5,487 nt of DNA, taken from Alphaproteobacteria bacterium (GTDB taxonomy: Bacteria; Pseudomonadota; Alphaproteobacteria; Sphingomonadales; Sphingomonadaceae). The DNA is taken from positions 1 to 5,487 of the forward strand of contig JAGWVG010000128.1 of NCBI GenBank assembly GCA_018970965.1. The letters are read 5' to 3'. Every line of letters starts with the position of its first letter. Position 1 is the first letter of the stretch. The notes beneath the pieces are model-generated. The model was given only the letters and a program-made list of their open reading frames with translations, was not told where the DNA came from and made no database searches. Of the stretch, positions 4,297 to 5,487 are shown piece after piece. The position numbers were made by a program, and so were the translations under genes.

Positions 4297-5487
4297 TTAC
4301 ACCTCCAGCCCGATAGACCGATCAAGATCTGCCTCAATATAACGTGCCGCGCGCCAATAATGAACCGCCGCCCAGAGATAGAAGATTGCCGCGGTTGCGA
4401 TGGCCAGCGCCAAACCTTCGCCTTTATTGCCTGCCAGGCGACCATATTGGTCACTCATCGCGCCGATCATCACCGGACCAAGACCTCCGCCCACCAGCGA
4501 GTAAATTAAATTGCTAAAGGCAGATCCTGTCGCGCGCATCCGCGGATGGAGCATATTTTGAAATGTGCCAAAGGTTGGCCCAAAATAAGAATATTGGAAC
4601 AAAGCGGCCAACCCAACCAAGGCAATGGCAAAGGCGGGCTTGGTCTGCGCCATAGCCATCAGCAGTAAGGGCACGGCAACCACAAAACTAAATGCTGGCA
4701 ACAAGGCATAGCCCTTGCGATTGGTGGCTGCCCACCGATCCACCAGCAGCCCAGAGCCAATAATGCTGATCGACGCGGGCAAAGCGGCCACAAAGCCCGA
4801 AACCAGCCCAGCTTCGACCAGAGAAAAACCAAAGCGTCGCATGAAATACGCCGCGATAAAGGCATTGATGCCATAGCCAATTAAGGCCGCAATGGCCGAG
4901 CCCATCAGCATATGCCGCATGGTTGGCCAAGTGAGATAGCGCGCGATAACCGCCTTCATGGGCGGCACGGCATCATCAGCGGGGACATCGTCAAACTGAC
5001 CGCGCACAGGTTCTGCCACAAAGATATGAACTAACCCGGCCAGCACCAATCCGGGCAAGGCGGCGGCAAACAGGGCCGCTTGCCACCCATAGGCTTGTGC
5101 AATTAATGATCCGCCTGCCGCCCCAATAAAGGCGCCCAAAGGCGGCGACAGATGCAAAACCGAGAGCGCCGAGGCGCGCCTTTGGGGCGGGAAATAATCG
5201 GATACCAAAGAATTGGTCGAAGGAAGGCCCACAGCCTCCCCCACCCCCACACTCATCCGCGCGACTAGCAACTGCGTAAAGCTGCTTGCCAACCCTGTGG
5301 CTGCTGTCGCCAATGACCAAAAAAAGGTGCCGATGGCCACCAAAGTCAGCCGCCGAACCCGCTCTGCCAACCGCGCGACAAAGAGCCCCAGCACAACATT
5401 CAGCACCGCAAAGGCCAAACCATTGACCAGACCGATCTGAACATCGCTGAGGCCAAAGTCCGCCTTAATCGGCTCAACCAGCACGTT
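4297..5487 (-). CDS. Spinster-like MFS transporter, 5' end outside window
   Basis: This inner-membrane transporter has 396 visible residues and runs off the right edge. The first residues (NVLVEPIKADFGLSD) normally follow the first membrane helix, so about 30-45 residues are missing and the GTG at 5484 is not the start. About eleven hydrophobic segments can be seen, for example near residues 16-37, 47-66, 118-132, 138-158, 194-215, 229-248, 262-280, 284-305, 322-345 and 358-377. The loop after the second helix, GLFVARLAERVRR (34-46), is a variant of MFS motif A with E instead of the usual D. ARMSVGVGEAVGLP (76-89) and SDYFPPQRRASALSV (96-110) match the Spinster-like group common in sphingomonads. 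A central loop at about 160-190 (EPVRGQFDDVPADDAVPP) separates the two halves. Substrates in this group are diverse (lipids, organic acids, aromatic compounds) and cannot be predicted here. The gene probably leads an operon with the downstream GST gene, one base away. Confidence 0.92.
   Translation of the reverse strand, partial: NVLVEPIKADFGLSDVQIGLVNGLAFAVLNVVLGLFVARLAERVRRLTLVAIGTFFWSLATAATGLASSFTQLLVARMSVGVGEAVGLPSTNSLVSDYFPPQRRASALSVLHLSPPLGAFIGAAGGSLIAQAYGWQAALFAAALPGLVLAGLVHIFVAEPVRGQFDDVPADDAVPPMKAVIARYLTWPTMRHMLMGSAIAALIGYGINAFIAAYFMRRFGFSLVEAGLVSGFVAALPASISIIGSGLLVDRWAATNRKGYALLPAFSFVVAVPLLLMAMAQTKPAFAIALVGLAALFQYSYFGPTFGTFQNMLHPRMRATGSAFSNLIYSLVGGGLGPVMIGAMSDQYGRLAGNKGEGLALAIATAAIFYLWAAVHYWRAARYIEADLDRSIGLEV
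4300..4306 (-). promoter_or_regulatory. Ribosome binding site of the GST gene, inside the MFS coding end
   Basis: On the - strand GGAGGTG sits 4 bases before ATG 4295 (6 bases from the GGAGG core). The TAA of the MFS gene (4299-4297) lies between it and the ATG. This is a near-perfect Shine-Dalgarno sequence. It decides the GST start and implies that ribosomes finishing the transporter can reinitiate on the GST gene. Confidence 0.8.

Noticed and set aside
4296..4454. N-terminal extension of the GST gene up to an ATG at 4454
   Set aside because: The extension overlaps the MFS gene, resembles no GST N-terminus, and is contradicted by the strong ribosome binding site before ATG 4295.

Overview
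The window looks like ordinary chromosomal DNA from an alphaproteobacterium, most likely of the order Sphingomonadales. I base this on the moderately GC-rich coding style, the phytoene synthase, pirin and Spinster-type MFS sequences that resemble sphingomonad proteins as I know them, and the dense layout. This is recognition from memory, not a database result. I see no mobile element, CRISPR array, tRNA, rRNA or phage gene, and no stretch over 300 bases without a gene.

Layout. On the + strand, bases 1-279 hold the C-terminal half of a LOG/TIGR00730-type protein. It overlaps a phytoene synthase gene (crtB, 276-1163) that seems to start at a rare CTG codon. After a short pyrimidine-rich gap comes ispG (1230-2369), the penultimate enzyme of the MEP isoprenoid pathway. 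It shares an ATGA overlap with a GNAT acetyltransferase gene of the SSAT/thialysine type (2366-2848). A pirin-family cupin gene (2916-3611) with a good ribosome binding site follows. On the - strand, a Spinster-like MFS transporter (4297 to beyond the right edge) is followed after one base by a glutathione S-transferase gene (3612-4295). The pirin and GST genes converge and abut exactly, with no base between the two stop codons.

How the genes work together. CrtB and IspG both belong to isoprenoid and carotenoid synthesis. IspG makes HMBPP, which IspH converts to IPP and DMAPP; after chain elongation to GGPP, CrtB makes phytoene. Their adjacency is the clearest functional theme. The GNAT protein is coupled to ispG by overlap only. 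The MFS-GST pair is probably one operon, perhaps for export and detoxification of small molecules, but no substrate can be read from the sequence.

I did not find a clearly new biological system. The points most worth a second look are the apparent CTG start of crtB, a candidate leaderless promoter at ispG, and the zero-gap convergent junction with nested inverted repeats at 3605-3646.
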